The translations under genes were made by a program, and so were the position numbers. From positions 1-47,990 of the forward strand of contig SVMH01000011.1 in the NCBI GenBank assembly GCA_015067525.1: a stretch of 47,990 bases of DNA, written 5' to 3'. Source of the DNA: Oscillospiraceae bacterium (lineage in GTDB: Bacteria; Bacillota; Clostridia; Oscillospirales; Oscillospiraceae). Below the pieces are notes generated by a model. The model was not told the DNA's origin. It saw nothing but the letters and a program-made list of their open reading frames with translations, and did not search any database. Positions 22,797 through 31,510 of this stretch are shown piece after piece; position 1 is the first letter of the stretch; the number at the start of each line of letters is the position of its first letter.

Positions 22797-24962
22797 ATGA
22801 GCATTAAAATTGCGCTTGCCGGTAACCCCAACAGCGGCAAGACCACCCTTTTCAATATTCTGACCGGCTCCAACCAGTACGTGGGCAACTGGCCCGGCGT
22901 TACGGTGGAGAAGAAGGAGGGCAAGCTCCGCGGCCACGATGACGTGGTGATTCAGGACCTGCCCGGTATTTACTCCCTGTCCCCTTACTCCCCCGAGGAA
23001 GTGGTGACCCGCGCCTATCTGGTGGATGAGCATCCCGATGCCATTTTGAACATCGTGGACGGCACCAATATTGAGCGCAACCTGTACCTGACCACCCAGC
23101 TGATGGATCTGGGCCATCCGGTGGTGGTGGCGGTGAACATGATCGATCTGGTGCGCAAGAACGGCGACAAGATCGATCTGGAAAAGCTGAGCCGCGCCAT
23201 TGGCTGCCCCTGCATTGAGATCAGCGCCCTGAAGGGCGAGGGTTGTCTGGAAGCCGCCGAAAAGGCGGTGGAACTGGCCCGCAGCCACACCCACGAGGAT
23301 ATGCCTCACGTTTTCGGCGGCAGCGTGGAACACGCGCTGGCCCACATTGAGGAGTCCATCGAGGGCAAGGTCAAGTCCAACTACCTGCGCTGGTACGCCA
23401 TCAAGCTCTTTGAGCGCGATGAGATGGTGCGCGCCGAGCTGCAGCTGGATGAGACGCTGCTGGCTCATCTGGAAAAACATATTACCGACTGCGAGCGGGA
23501 AATGGACGATGACGCCGAGAGCATCATCGCCGACCAGCGCTATACTTACATCGCAAAGCTGGTGAGCAAGGCAGTGACCAAGAAGGCCGCCAAGCACGCC
23601 ATGAGCTTTTCCGACAAGGTGGACAGCATCGTCACCAACCGCGTGCTGGCCCTGCCCATCTTCGCCGGCGTCATGTTTTTGATGTACGCCATTGCCATGG
23701 GCAGCTTCCCCTTCTCCATCGGCACCATGGGCACCGACTGGGCCAACGATGTGCTGTTTGGCGAGTGGGTTCCCAACCTCTTTGACAGCATCCTCTCCGC
23801 ACTGGGCGTCAGCGGCTGGCTGTACGGCCTCATCATGGACGGTATTCTGGCCGGTGTGGGCGCCGTGCTGGGCTTTGTGCCTCAGATCCTGGTGCTGAGC
23901 CTGCTTTTGAGCATTCTGGAGGACGTGGGCTATATGTCCCGCGTGGCCTTCATTATGGACCGCATCCTGCGTAAGTTTGGCCTCAGCGGCAAGTCCATCA
24001 TCCCCATGCTGGTGGCCACCGGCTGCGGCGTGCCCGGTATTCTGGCCAGCCGCACCATCGAGCAGGAGAACGACCGCAAGATCACCGTCATGACCACCGG
24101 ATTCATCCCCTGCGGCGCCAAGATGCCCATCATCGGCCTCTTCGCCGGCGCCGTGTTCGGCAACTCCCCTCTGGTGGCTGTGTCCGCCTTCTTCATCGGT
24201 ATCGCCGCCGTGGTGATCTCCGGTGTGATCCTCAAGAAATTCAAGACCTTTGCCGGTAAGCCCGCTCCCTTTGTCATGGAGCTGCCGACTTACCATATGC
24301 CCTCTGCCCGCAATGTGCTGCGCTCTACGCTGGACCGCGGCTGGGACTTCGTTAAACGCGCCGTGACCATCGTGCTCCTCAGCTCCATCGTGCTGTGGTT
24401 CCTGCAGAGCTACGGATTCGTGGACGGTGTCTTCACCGCCGTGGAGGACAGCAACCTGTCCCTGCTGGCCGCTATCGGCAACGCCATCGCCTGGATCTTC
24501 TATCCTCTGGGCTGGGTGGGCGACATGGCCTGGAAGGCCACCGTGGCTACCTTCACCGGTTTGATTGCCAAGGAAGAAGTGGTCATGACCTTCGGTACCC
24601 TGTATAACTTCGCCGGTGAGCTCAGCGAGAACGGCGACGAGATCTGGGCCCTGATCGCTGCCGACTTCGGTCCCGTCCGCGCCTACAGCTTCATGATCTT
24701 CCAGCTGCTGTGTGCCCCCTGCTTCGCCGCCATCGGCGCCATCCGCCGTGAGATGGGCAGCCGCAAGTGGACGGCCGGCACCGTGGCGTACATGTGCGGC
24801 TTCGCCTACGCCGTGTCCCTGATCGTCTACCAGATCGGCGGCCTCATCAGCGGTGAGGCAGTCTTCGGTCTGTGGACCGTGGTGGCGCTGGCCGTGCTGG
24901 CTGTGCTGTGCTGGCTGACGCTGCGCCGCGGCTACCGTCCCGACACCCACAAGAATGTGTAA
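22797..24962 (+). CDS. feoB: Ferrous iron transport protein B
   Basis: FeoB imports Fe(II) across the cytoplasmic membrane. The 721-residue protein opens with a small G domain: G1 GNPNSGKTT (9-17), G3 DLPG (54-57) and G4 NMID near 117. A helical linker and a membrane part with paired Gly-rich gate motifs follow, including the conserved Cys in ATGCGVPGI and in IPCGAKMPII. The C-terminal half has additional spans up to RRGYRPDTHKNV. It lies in one operon with feoA and the Cys-rich peptide gene. Confidence 0.97.
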   Translation: MSIKIALAGNPNSGKTTLFNILTGSNQYVGNWPGVTVEKKEGKLRGHDDVVIQDLPGIYSLSPYSPEEVVTRAYLVDEHPDAILNIVDGTNIERNLYLTTQLMDLGHPVVVAVNMIDLVRKNGDKIDLEKLSRAIGCPCIEISALKGEGCLEAAEKAVELARSHTHEDMPHVFGGSVEHALAHIEESIEGKVKSNYLRWYAIKLFERDEMVRAELQLDETLLAHLEKHITDCEREMDDDAESIIADQRYTYIAKLVSKAVTKKAAKHAMSFSDKVDSIVTNRVLALPIFAGVMFLMYAIAMGSFPFSIGTMGTDWANDVLFGEWVPNLFDSILSALGVSGWLYGLIMDGILAGVGAVLGFVPQILVLSLLLSILEDVGYMSRVAFIMDRILRKFGLSGKSIIPMLVATGCGVPGILASRTIEQENDRKITVMTTGFIPCGAKMPIIGLFAGAVFGNSPLVAVSAFFIGIAAVVISGVILKKFKTFAGKPAPFVMELPTYHMPSARNVLRSTLDRGWDFVKRAVTIVLLSSIVLWFLQSYGFVDGVFTAVEDSNLSLLAAIGNAIAWIFYPLGWVGDMAWKATVATFTGLIAKEEVVMTFGTLYNFAGELSENGDEIWALIAADFGPVRAYSFMIFQLLCAPCFAAIGAIRREMGSRKWTAGTVAYMCGFAYAVSLIVYQIGGLISGEAVFGLWTVVALAVLAVLCWLTLRRGYRPDTHKNV

Positions 24963-24978
24963 TTAGGAGGAATCCTCT

Positions 24979-25107
24979 ATGTTTGGTGACCTGATCGTTT
25001 TGGCCGTACTGGGCGGCGTCGTGTTTCTGGCGATCCGTTCTCTGCGGAAAAGTAAAGAAAAGGGCGGCTGCTGCGGCAACTGCCAAGGCTGCAAGGGCTG
25101 CCACTGA
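24979..25107 (+). CDS. FeoB-associated Cys-rich membrane peptide (42 aa)
   Basis: A single N-terminal membrane span (DLIVLAVLGGVVFLAI) is followed by a basic stretch RSLRKSKEKGG and a Cys-rich tail CCGNCQGCKGCH. This is the small FeoB-associated Cys-rich protein of Firmicutes, thought to take the place of FeoC. AGGAGGAA stands just before the ATG, 16 nt after the feoB stop. The six-Cys tail could bind iron or a cluster (inference). Confidence 0.85.
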   Translation: MFGDLIVLAVLGGVVFLAIRSLRKSKEKGGCCGNCQGCKGCH

Positions 25108-25280
25108 GTTTGTTCGACCCGCGGGATCGGCAGACGAGCCCGGGCTGCAAAGTGCTGTGTCTTCACCTCCATCTGACACGAAAGCGTATTTGGTCTTTGC
25201 TGTCCGCTGCCGGCCCGACCGGCGCCGAGGAGATACATCGTTTGTGCCATGAGCGATCGATCTCCGGAGCCCATTGATAC
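25108..25280 (+). other. Intergenic stretch after the feo operon, no gene seen
   Basis: About 170 nt without a credible reading frame or promoter. It holds short self-complementary pieces (AGCCCGGGCT; TCTCCGGAG). Together with the terminator at 25281-25316 it is either the long 3' UTR of the feo operon or a small RNA; no family could be recognised. Confidence 0.4.
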
Positions 25281-25316
25281 AAAAAGAGACGCGAACATGT
25301 TCGCGTCTCTTTTTTT
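25281..25316 (+). terminator. Terminator of the feo transcript
   Basis: A fully palindromic stem centred at 25297-25298 (25281-25296 with 25299-25314) with T-run. Confidence 0.9.
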
Positions 25317-25327
25317 GCGTCTGCCTC

Positions 25328-25356
25328 TTGACATTGCTCTGTGCAAGTGATATCTT
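25328..25356 (+). promoter_or_regulatory. Sigma-A promoter of the SPFH operon
   Basis: TTGACA (25328-25333), 17 nt, TATCTT (25351-25356), overlapped by the palindrome at 25348-25366. Confidence 0.78.
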
Positions 25357-25366
25357 TTTGATATCA
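25348..25366. promoter_or_regulatory. Operator-like palindrome TGATATC-N5-GATATCA
   Basis: A perfect 7-bp inverted repeat covering the -10 box and the likely start of transcription of the SPFH operon. The operon itself encodes a ribbon-helix-helix protein that could bind it. Confidence 0.6.
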
Positions 25367-25403
25367 AATAGAAACGCAACGCTTCTGTGAGGAGGAAATA
25401 CGT

Positions 25404-26393
25404 ATGGAAGAGAAAGTATTGCACGGCAAGAAGATCGGCATGCTGGTCCTGCTTTTGTGGCTGGCGGTGACCGCCGCTGCCATTGTAGGTGTCATCTTTG
25501 GCGGCATCAAAGAATCCGTCCTGCTGCTGGTGCCCTGCATCGCCTGGCTGGCACTGGGCTGGATCGTCCTGCCGGGCCTGAAGGTGCTCAAGCCCCAGGA
25601 GGCACTGGTGCTGACCCTGTTCGGCAAGTACGTAGGCACGCTGAAGGGCGCGGGTTTCTACTTCGTCAACCCCTTCTGCACGGCGGTGAACCCCGCGGCT
25701 GCCACCAAGCTCAGCCAGAGCGGCGATGTGGACGGCCACGGCAAGTCCGACGGTCAGGCGGCGGTGGCGGTAGCCCCTACCAAGAAGATCTCCCTGAAGC
25801 TCATGACCCTCAGCAACGCCCGTCAAAAGATCAACGACTGCCTGGGTAACCCCGTGGAGATCGGCATCGCCGTCACCTGGCGCGTGGTGGACACCGCCAA
25901 GGCCGTGTTCGACGTGGACAACTATAAGGAGTACCTGTCCCTGCAGTGCGACGCGGCGCTGCGCAACATCGTGCGCATCTATCCCTATGATGTGGCCCCC
26001 AACGTGGATACCACCGGTGACGGCCATGCCGACGAGGGCAGCCTGCGCGGCTCCAGCGAGGTGGTGGCCGAGCGCATCCGCGCCGAGATCCAGAGCAAGG
26101 TGGCGCAGGCCGGTCTGGAGATCGTGGAAGCCCGCATTACCTACCTGGCCTACGCACCGGAGATCGCCGCCGTCATGCTGCAGCGTCAGCAGGCCTCGGC
26201 CATCATCGACGCCCGCAAGATGATCGTGGACGGCGCCGTGGGTATGGTGGAAATGGCTCTCGAGCGCCTGAGCGAAGGCGGCATGGTGCAGCTGGACGAG
26301 GAGCGCAAGGCCGCCATGGTCTCCAATTTGCTGGTGGTGCTGTGCGGCAACCATGACGCCCAGCCCGTGGTCAATTCCGGAAGCCTCTATTAA
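25404..26393 (+). CDS. SPFH/Band 7 domain membrane protein
   Basis: The 329-residue protein has two N-terminal membrane spans (about 12-32 and 38-55). An SPFH domain follows: [36 protein letters not shown] and the helix region [25 protein letters not shown], then [23 protein letters not shown] proteins form membrane-associated rings or cages. It is first in an operon with a small membrane protein, a YbjQ-like protein and a ribbon-helix-helix protein. GAGGAGGAAA precedes the start. Confidence 0.92.
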   Translation: MEEKVLHGKKIGMLVLLLWLAVTAAAIVGVIFGGIKESVLLLVPCIAWLALGWIVLPGLKVLKPQEALVLTLFGKYVGTLKGAGFYFVNPFCTAVNPAAATKLSQSGDVDGHGKSDGQAAVAVAPTKKISLKLMTLSNARQKINDCLGNPVEIGIAVTWRVVDTAKAVFDVDNYKEYLSLQCDAALRNIVRIYPYDVAPNVDTTGDGHADEGSLRGSSEVVAERIRAEIQSKVAQAGLEIVEARITYLAYAPEIAAVMLQRQQASAIIDARKMIVDGAVGMVEMALERLSEGGMVQLDEERKAAMVSNLLVVLCGNHDAQPVVNSGSLY

Positions 26394-26394
26394 G

Positions 26395-26622
26395 ATGAAA
26401 AAAAGAAAAGGTTATTTGGCGCCCGCCCTTGTGGTGGCCTTCATTGTGTTGTATTATGGTGGTATGGCGGCGCTGTTCGCCTTCGTGCCCGGCATCCCCG
26501 GCTGGACCAAGGCGCTGCTGTGCATCATACCTGCGGCGGTGTGTGCGCTGGCCGTTTATGTGCTGGTGCAGCGCATCCGGGAGATCCAAAGCGGGGAAGA
26601 AGACGATCTGGACAAGTATTAA
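26395..26622 (+). CDS. Small two-span membrane protein (75 aa)
   Basis: The protein begins MKKRKGYLAPALVVAFIVLY, has two hydrophobic spans separated by FVPGIPGW, and ends in a charged tail RIREIQSGEEDDLDKY. It begins 1 nt after the SPFH stop and is probably translationally coupled, as its own ribosome binding site is poor (GGAAG). No family is recognised; position suggests a partner of the SPFH protein. Confidence 0.75.
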   Translation: MKKRKGYLAPALVVAFIVLYYGGMAALFAFVPGIPGWTKALLCIIPAAVCALAVYVLVQRIREIQSGEEDDLDKY

Positions 26623-26634
26623 GGAGGAAGAAAT

Positions 26635-26946
26635 ATGCTGCTGGTAACAACGGAGTATATTGCCGGTAAGGAACTGGAAATGCTGGGTCTGGTGAAGGGC
26701 AGTACCATCCAGAGCAAGCACATGGGCCATGACATCTCCCAGAGCTTCAAAACGCTGGTGGGCGGTGAACTGAAGGCCTATAACGAGATGATGAACGAGG
26801 CCCGGGCCCTGGCCACCAAGCGCATGTGCGCCGAAGCCGAGGCGCTGGGCGCTGACGCCATCGTCTGCGTGCGTTACGCCAGCGCTGCTGTGATGCAGGG
26901 CGCCGCCGAGGTCATGGCCTACGGAACGGCTGTGAAGTTTCGCTGA
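26635..26946 (+). CDS. YbjQ/UPF0145-type protein
   Basis: The 103-residue product ([23 protein letters not shown]) shows the YbjQ fold hallmarks: a first strand plus Ix[11 protein letters not shown], an internal helix [16 protein letters not shown] and [14 protein letters not shown]. The family forms oligomeric rings and is sometimes called heavy-metal-binding. AAGGAGGAAG is upstream. Its stop overlaps the next start (TGATG). Confidence 0.88.
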   Translation: MLLVTTEYIAGKELEMLGLVKGSTIQSKHMGHDISQSFKTLVGGELKAYNEMMNEARALATKRMCAEAEALGADAIVCVRYASAAVMQGAAEVMAYGTAVKFR

Positions 26947-27152
26947 TGGCTGACCAGAACGCCAAAAAGCAGGTGCCGCTGCGCCTGTCGCCCAAGCTGT
27001 ATGCTGCCATCGCCGCCTGGGCGGAGGACGATTTCCGCTCCGTCAACGGTCAGATCGAGTATCTTCTGACCGAGTGCGTGCGTCAGCGGAAAAAGAACGG
27101 CAAATACGTCTCCGACGAGATCGACATGCCCATCGAACTGGATATCGAGTGA
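26946..27152 (+). CDS. Ribbon-helix-helix (Arc-type) DNA-binding protein
   Basis: The 68-residue protein has the Arc-like pattern: a basic N-terminus, strand [13 protein letters not shown], then helix [19 protein letters not shown] and a second helix with a charged tail. Such proteins bind DNA as dimers, often at inverted repeats. It is coupled to the YbjQ gene by one nucleotide and is the natural candidate to act on the palindrome over the operon promoter (inference). Confidence 0.8.
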   Translation: MADQNAKKQVPLRLSPKLYAAIAAWAEDDFRSVNGQIEYLLTECVRQRKKNGKYVSDEIDMPIELDIE

Positions 27153-27155
27153 AAC

Positions 27156-27185
27156 AAAGCCCTGCGGCACACGCCGCAGGGCTTT
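27156..27185 (+). terminator. Terminator of the SPFH operon
   Basis: A 13-bp perfect stem (27156-27168 with 27173-27185). The same stem recurs at 27730-27759. Confidence 0.88.
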
Positions 27186-27218
27186 TGCTGTATTTTGGAA
27201 GTATTTACACCGAAAATG

Positions 27219-27247
27219 TTGCGCAAAAAAGCGAAATATGGTATTAT
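27219..27247 (+). promoter_or_regulatory. Sigma-A promoter of the secreted-protein gene
   Basis: TTGCGC (27219-27224), 17 nt, TATTAT (27242-27247). Confidence 0.6.
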
Positions 27248-27310
27248 AAAACAACAAGTCCGAATGAATACCGGTTCATGCAAAGGCTTCACGCGTATGG
27301 AGGTGGCACA

Positions 27311-27727
27311 ATGACGAAGAAAACCGTTTCCCTCGCCGCGATCACCTTGCTTGCGGCGGTCGTGGTCTGGCTGCTGATCGCTCTGCCCACGGACCGACAG
27401 CTGGTCGCCACGGACTCCACCCACGAGAACATCCAATATCTGACCGTCGATGCCCCCGAGCTGAAAGAGGGCCGGCAACTGCGGTTTGCCGCCTACGATG
27501 CCGACTGCGGCATGGTGCAGCTGTGCTTTTCGCTGAAAAAGGGCGACCGGGTCTTCTGGCAGGGAGAAGATATTGCCATCACCGTCAACGGTACCGCGGT
27601 GGAGAAATGGGAGCATTTGACCCATTCCACATGGAAGCGGGATTATTTCAGCATTCTTCTTGCGGGCGTGGCGCCCGGCGCGCAGATCATCTTTACCTAT
27701 AACGGACAGACGATTACGATTCAATAA
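27311..27727 (+). CDS. Membrane-anchored or secreted protein, unknown function
   Basis: The 138-residue product starts MTKKTVSLAAITLLAAVVVWLL, a signal anchor, and continues as a hydrophilic, beta-rich domain (SLKKGDRVFWQGEDIAITVNG ends before residue 110) with two Cys near the middle. ATG 27311 has GGAGG at the correct distance; the longer frame upstream runs through the terminator. No family recognised. It lies between two identical terminators. Confidence 0.72.
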   Translation: MTKKTVSLAAITLLAAVVVWLLIALPTDRQLVATDSTHENIQYLTVDAPELKEGRQLRFAAYDADCGMVQLCFSLKKGDRVFWQGEDIAITVNGTAVEKWEHLTHSTWKRDYFSILLAGVAPGAQIIFTYNGQTITIQ

Positions 27728-27729
27728 AC

Positions 27730-27759
27730 AAAGCCCTGCGGCGTATGCCGCAGGGCTTT
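27730..27759. terminator. Terminator, near-copy of 27156-27185
   Basis: Stem AAAGCCCTGCGGC with its perfect complement and T-run on the plus strand. It also ends the convergent LysR gene (stop at 27766) with A/T-rich flanks. Confidence 0.85.
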
Positions 27760-27765
27760 TGCGCT

Positions 27766-28605
27766 TTATTGTGCCTTTTCCCGCAAAAACTGCAAAAACT
27801 CGCCCACATTGCCGTAGGCGGCAGTGGTTTTGTAGTATACGCACACCACATACTCTTCGTGGAAATCTGCCACATCCAGATAGGCAGTGGCGCTGTTCCC
27901 GTCGGTGCGGCGTCGCTCCAGCCCGATGCCCATTCCCGCCGCCACCAGCGCCTCATAGCACTGAATATCGTTGCTGGACACGGCAATGTGGGGCGTGAAC
28001 CCGGCGGTGCGGCAGGCGTTGTGGAGAATGCGGGTCATGTTGCTCTCCTCGCCCAGCGACAGGAATTCCTCGCCTCGCAGCTGCGTCATGGTCAGCGATT
28101 TTCCCAGCAGGGGATGGCCTGCTGCCACCTTCAGTCCCAGCTGCATCCGGTGCAGCACGAAGCTGCCGCAGCCGGGATGATCGGCGCCCTCCCGGTCGAT
28201 GATGATGTCGTACTCCTGCTCCCGGGCGGGGTGGAAGTCGAAGGCGGTGCGAAAGCGGATTCGGGGATGCAGACTGCGGAAGGCTACAATGTGGTCGGTG
28301 ATGTCCCGTCGCAGAGAGCGCACCAGCATGCGAATCTCCCGGGTGTCTTCCTTTTGTGACAGGGCGCTGACGGTGCCGTCCAGTCGGGGAAAGACTTCTT
28401 CCAGCGTCTGCAGCAGCCGCACGCCGTTCTCGTTCAGCGTGATGCGGTTGCTGGTGCGGTCAAAAAGCTGACAGCCCAGTTCCTGCTCCAGCCGCCGCAC
28501 GGCAGCGGACACAGAGGTGGCCGGCACCATGTATTGCTCCGCCGTGGCGGCAAAGCTGCCCCTTTGGGCACTCTCCATAAAATAGCGCAGCTGCAAAAGT
28601 TCCAT
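27766..28605 (-). CDS. LysR-family transcriptional regulator
   Basis: The 279-residue protein has the LysR N-terminal helix-turn-helix (MELLQLRYFMESAQRGSFAA, then TSVSAAVRRLEQELGCQLFDR) and a substrate-binding domain of the periplasmic-binding-protein fold. GGGAGGGCGAAGG precedes the start. It is divergent from the ornithine-cyclodeaminase-like gene with a 132-nt gap, the arrangement usual for LysR and its target. Confidence 0.93.
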   Translation of the reverse strand: MELLQLRYFMESAQRGSFAATAEQYMVPATSVSAAVRRLEQELGCQLFDRTSNRITLNENGVRLLQTLEEVFPRLDGTVSALSQKEDTREIRMLVRSLRRDITDHIVAFRSLHPRIRFRTAFDFHPAREQEYDIIIDREGADHPGCGSFVLHRMQLGLKVAAGHPLLGKSLTMTQLRGEEFLSLGEESNMTRILHNACRTAGFTPHIAVSSNDIQCYEALVAAGMGIGLERRRTDGNSATAYLDVADFHEEYVVCVYYKTTAAYGNVGEFLQFLREKAQ

Positions 28606-28631
28606 TCCTTCGCCCTCCCTGCGTTTTTCTC

Positions 28632-28660
28632 AGTATACCCCATCTTGAAAAGTGGTGCAA
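28632..28660 (-). promoter_or_regulatory. Sigma-A promoter of the LysR gene
   Basis: On the minus strand TTGCAC (28660-28655), 17 nt, TATACT (28637-28632). Confidence 0.72.
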
Positions 28661-28737
28661 GGGCATATTAGCCTATTCTGTACAGTTGGCTTATGGTGGC
28701 GTATGATAGTGGCAGAAAAAATGCGGAGGTGCTGACC

Positions 28738-29763
28738 ATGAGTAAGGCAGAAGTTTTGTTTTTGAATAACAAGGCCATGGAACGGCTGGGCGTGGGCGAC
28801 ATGCTGGCCGCCATCGCTGATGTGGAGCAGGTCTACCGCCTCAACGACAGCGGTGACGTCATCGCTCCCGGCAAGTGTGTGCTGCGCTGGGGACAGACGG
28901 TGGAGGATGAGAATGTCTTAGGCCGCATCAATGCCATGCCCGGCTACATCGGCGGTAGCTACGACATGGCTGGCATCAAGTGGATCGGCAGCGGCCCTAT
29001 GAACTACAAAAAGGGCCTGCCCCGTGCCAGCGTCACCATGATCCTCAACGACCCCGACACCAAGCTGCCCGTCTGCATCGCTGACGGCACCGAGGTCAGC
29101 ACCATGCGCACCGGCGCTTCCGGCGGCGTGGCCATCAAGTATCTGTCCAAGTCGGATGCTTCCGTCATGACCATCTGCGGCTGCGGCGCACAGGCGGTGA
29201 CCCAGTTGGCGGCGGCCCTCATTGCTCGCCCTACCATCACCACCGTCTACGCCTACGATATTCGTCCCGAGGCGGCGGTGCGGTTCGCCGAGAACGCCAT
29301 GGCCGCCCAACCCGGTCTGCAGGTCATCCCCACCCAGGATGTGGAGCAGGCAGTGCGGCAGAGCGACATCGTGGACTGCGTGACCCTGGCCTTTGAGCCT
29401 TTCATCCGTGGCGAGTGGCTCAAACCCGGCTGCTTCGTCATGAATATGGCCGACTTTGAGGTGGACTACGACTGCGTCCGCCGCTCGGCCAAGATCGTGG
29501 TGGACTACTGGGAGAGCATCAAGCACCGCATGATCAGTACCGTGGCCCTCATGTGGCGTGACGGTCTGGTGAAGGACGAGGATATCCACGCCGAGATGGG
29601 CGAGATCCTCAACGGCAAGAAGCCGGGCCGTGAGAACGACGAGGAGATCATCTACTTCAACGCCGTGGGCGCCGGTATCATGGATATCGCCGTCACCGCC
29701 CGCTGCTACCGTGCCGCTCTGGCAAAGGGCGACGGCATTGTGATCCCCTTTTGGGAGGACTGA
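28738..29763 (+). CDS. Ornithine cyclodeaminase/mu-crystallin-family protein
   Basis: The 341-residue protein is an NAD(P)-dependent enzyme of the ornithine cyclodeaminase family. The pattern includes VGDMLAAIADVEQVY, GTEVSTMRTGASGGVAIKYL, the dinucleotide motif CGCGAQAVTQ and a later DIVDCVTLAFEP. Relatives in Clostridia are annotated as tyramine oxidase subunit B, which I recall but cannot verify here. The true substrate is unknown. ATG 28738 has GGAGG upstream. It is likely controlled by the divergent LysR protein. Confidence 0.85.
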   Translation: MSKAEVLFLNNKAMERLGVGDMLAAIADVEQVYRLNDSGDVIAPGKCVLRWGQTVEDENVLGRINAMPGYIGGSYDMAGIKWIGSGPMNYKKGLPRASVTMILNDPDTKLPVCIADGTEVSTMRTGASGGVAIKYLSKSDASVMTICGCGAQAVTQLAAALIARPTITTVYAYDIRPEAAVRFAENAMAAQPGLQVIPTQDVEQAVRQSDIVDCVTLAFEPFIRGEWLKPGCFVMNMADFEVDYDCVRRSAKIVVDYWESIKHRMISTVALMWRDGLVKDEDIHAEMGEILNGKKPGRENDEEIIYFNAVGAGIMDIAVTARCYRAALAKGDGIVIPFWED

Positions 29764-29771
29764 CCAACAAA

Positions 29772-29807
29772 AAAAGAGGCTGTTTCCTGTGGGAAACAGC
29801 CTCTTTT
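29772..29807. terminator. Bidirectional terminator at 29.8 kb
   Basis: A 16-bp perfect stem (29772-29787 with 29792-29807) between convergent genes. Confidence 0.92.
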
Positions 29808-29818
29808 GACGTAAATTC

Positions 29819-31486
29819 TTATTCGATGGAGATGATATAGTAGTACACGGGCTGGCCGCCGGGAATAGCGGAAACCTCGGCGTCGGGGCAGCGCTGGGCA
29901 AAGATCTCAGCGGCGGCATTGGCGTGATCCTCGTCCACGCCCTCGCCGAAGAAGGCGGTGACGAACTCGGCGCCCTGCTGGGCTGCCACATCGGCCAGCT
30001 TGGAGAGCAGCACGTTGATGTCGCGGTCGGTGCCGAAGAGCTTGCCGTTCAAGAGAGCCAGATAGTCGCCCTCGTTGATGGCGAAGCCGTCAAAGTCGCT
30101 GTTGCGGGCGGCGTAGGTGATCTGCGCGGTGGTGACGGTGGCGGCGGCGTCGGCCATGGTCTGTGCGATGACCTGGGGATCTGCCTCCTCAGTGTCCACG
30201 TTCATCATGGCGGTGATGCCCTGGGGCACGGTGGCGGTGGGGATGACAATGACTTCCTTCTCCGTCAGACCCTGGCACTGCTGGGCGGCCATGACGATGT
30301 TCTTGTTGTTGGGCAGGATGAACACCACTTCGCTGGGAGTCAGGTTGACTTCCTTGAGGATGGCCTCGGTGGAGGGGTTCATGGTCTGGCCGCCGCTGAC
30401 GATGCGATCCACACCCAGATCGCGGAAAGCGGCCTCCAGACCCTCACCGGCGCACACGGCCAAGAAGCCGTAACGCTTTTCGGCGGGAGCAAAGGTGACT
30501 TCTTCTTCAGCAGCCATCTCTTCTTCGTTGTCCAGATCGTCGGCGCTGATGGTCTTCTTGCCGGCGGCCACATCGTCGGCCTGAATGCGCATGTTCTCGA
30601 TCTTGCAGACCTCGAGGATGCCGTACTTCTGGGCCTCGTTGATGGCGTTGCCGGGGATGTCGGTATGGACATGTACCTTGAAGGCGTCGTCATCCTCGCC
30701 GATGACCAGGCTGTCGCCGATGCTGCTGAGGTACTCGCGCAGGGGCTTCAGGTCCACATTCTCGCTGGCCTTGCGCACGATGAACACGGTGTCGAAGGTG
30801 AAGGTGATCTCCTCTTCGCTGATGGCGGCGAAATCGGCCTTCTCCCGCTGCTCTTCCACCTGAGGGATCTCCTCGCCGCGCAGGGCGCGCAGCATGCCTT
30901 CGAGAATGACGAGGTAACCCTTGCCGCCGGCATCCACCACGCCGGCCTTCTTCAGCACGGGGTTCATGTCGGTGGTCTGGGCCAGCACTTCGGCACCTGC
31001 CTTGATGGTCTCTTCCAGCACGTATTCGGCGCTGTTATTCTCGCAGGCAGCGTCAGCCGCGCGGACGGCGGACAGGCGCGAAACGGTCAGCACCGTGCCC
31101 TCGGCGGGCTTCATCACGGCGCCGTAGGCGGTGGAGACGCCTTCCTGCAGTGCGGCGGCCAGAGCGGCGCCGTCCAGCTCGTCAAGGCCCTTGGTGGCCT
31201 TGGAGATACCGCGGAAGAGGAGGGAGAGGATGACGCCGGAGTTGCCGCGTGCGCCGCGCAGCAGGGCGCTGGCGGTGATCTTGGCGGCCTCGCCCACGGT
31301 GGCGGGCTGGCTCTTGCGCAGCTCCGCGGCGGCGGTCTGGATGGTCAGGCTCATGTTGGTGCCGGTATCGCCGTCCGGCACGGGGAACACGTTCAGGTCA
31401 TTGATGGGCTGCTTCTGCGCCGTGATGCAGGCGGCGCCGAAGAGCACCATCTGCTTAAAAGCGCTGCCGCTGATTCTATCTGTCAT
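29819..31486 (-). CDS. fakA: DAK2-domain fatty acid kinase FakA-like protein
   Basis: The 555-residue protein starts with a DAK2 nucleotide-binding domain (PDGDTGTNM at 37-45, then RGARGNSGVILS). A middle FakA domain and a C-terminal EDD/DegV-like fold follow. FakA phosphorylates fatty acids held by FakB to feed phospholipid synthesis. The partner gene for Asp23 lies 24 nt upstream, the same order as yloU-yloV in Bacillus. No fakB is in view. AAAGGAGA precedes the start. Confidence 0.9.
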   Translation of the reverse strand: MTDRISGSAFKQMVLFGAACITAQKQPINDLNVFPVPDGDTGTNMSLTIQTAAAELRKSQPATVGEAAKITASALLRGARGNSGVILSLLFRGISKATKGLDELDGAALAAALQEGVSTAYGAVMKPAEGTVLTVSRLSAVRAADAACENNSAEYVLEETIKAGAEVLAQTTDMNPVLKKAGVVDAGGKGYLVILEGMLRALRGEEIPQVEEQREKADFAAISEEEITFTFDTVFIVRKASENVDLKPLREYLSSIGDSLVIGEDDDAFKVHVHTDIPGNAINEAQKYGILEVCKIENMRIQADDVAAGKKTISADDLDNEEEMAAEEEVTFAPAEKRYGFLAVCAGEGLEAAFRDLGVDRIVSGGQTMNPSTEAILKEVNLTPSEVVFILPNNKNIVMAAQQCQGLTEKEVIVIPTATVPQGITAMMNVDTEEADPQVIAQTMADAAATVTTAQITYAARNSDFDGFAINEGDYLALLNGKLFGTDRDINVLLSKLADVAAQQGAEFVTAFFGEGVDEDHANAAAEIFAQRCPDAEVSAIPGGQPVYYYIISIE

Positions 31487-31510
31487 GTCGTTTATCTCCT
31501 TTGGCTCCGA

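Noticed and set aside
25108-25280. 6S RNA after the feo operon
   Set aside because: The length and terminator would fit, but no promoter and no clear 6S-type open bubble with closing stem could be found by eye.
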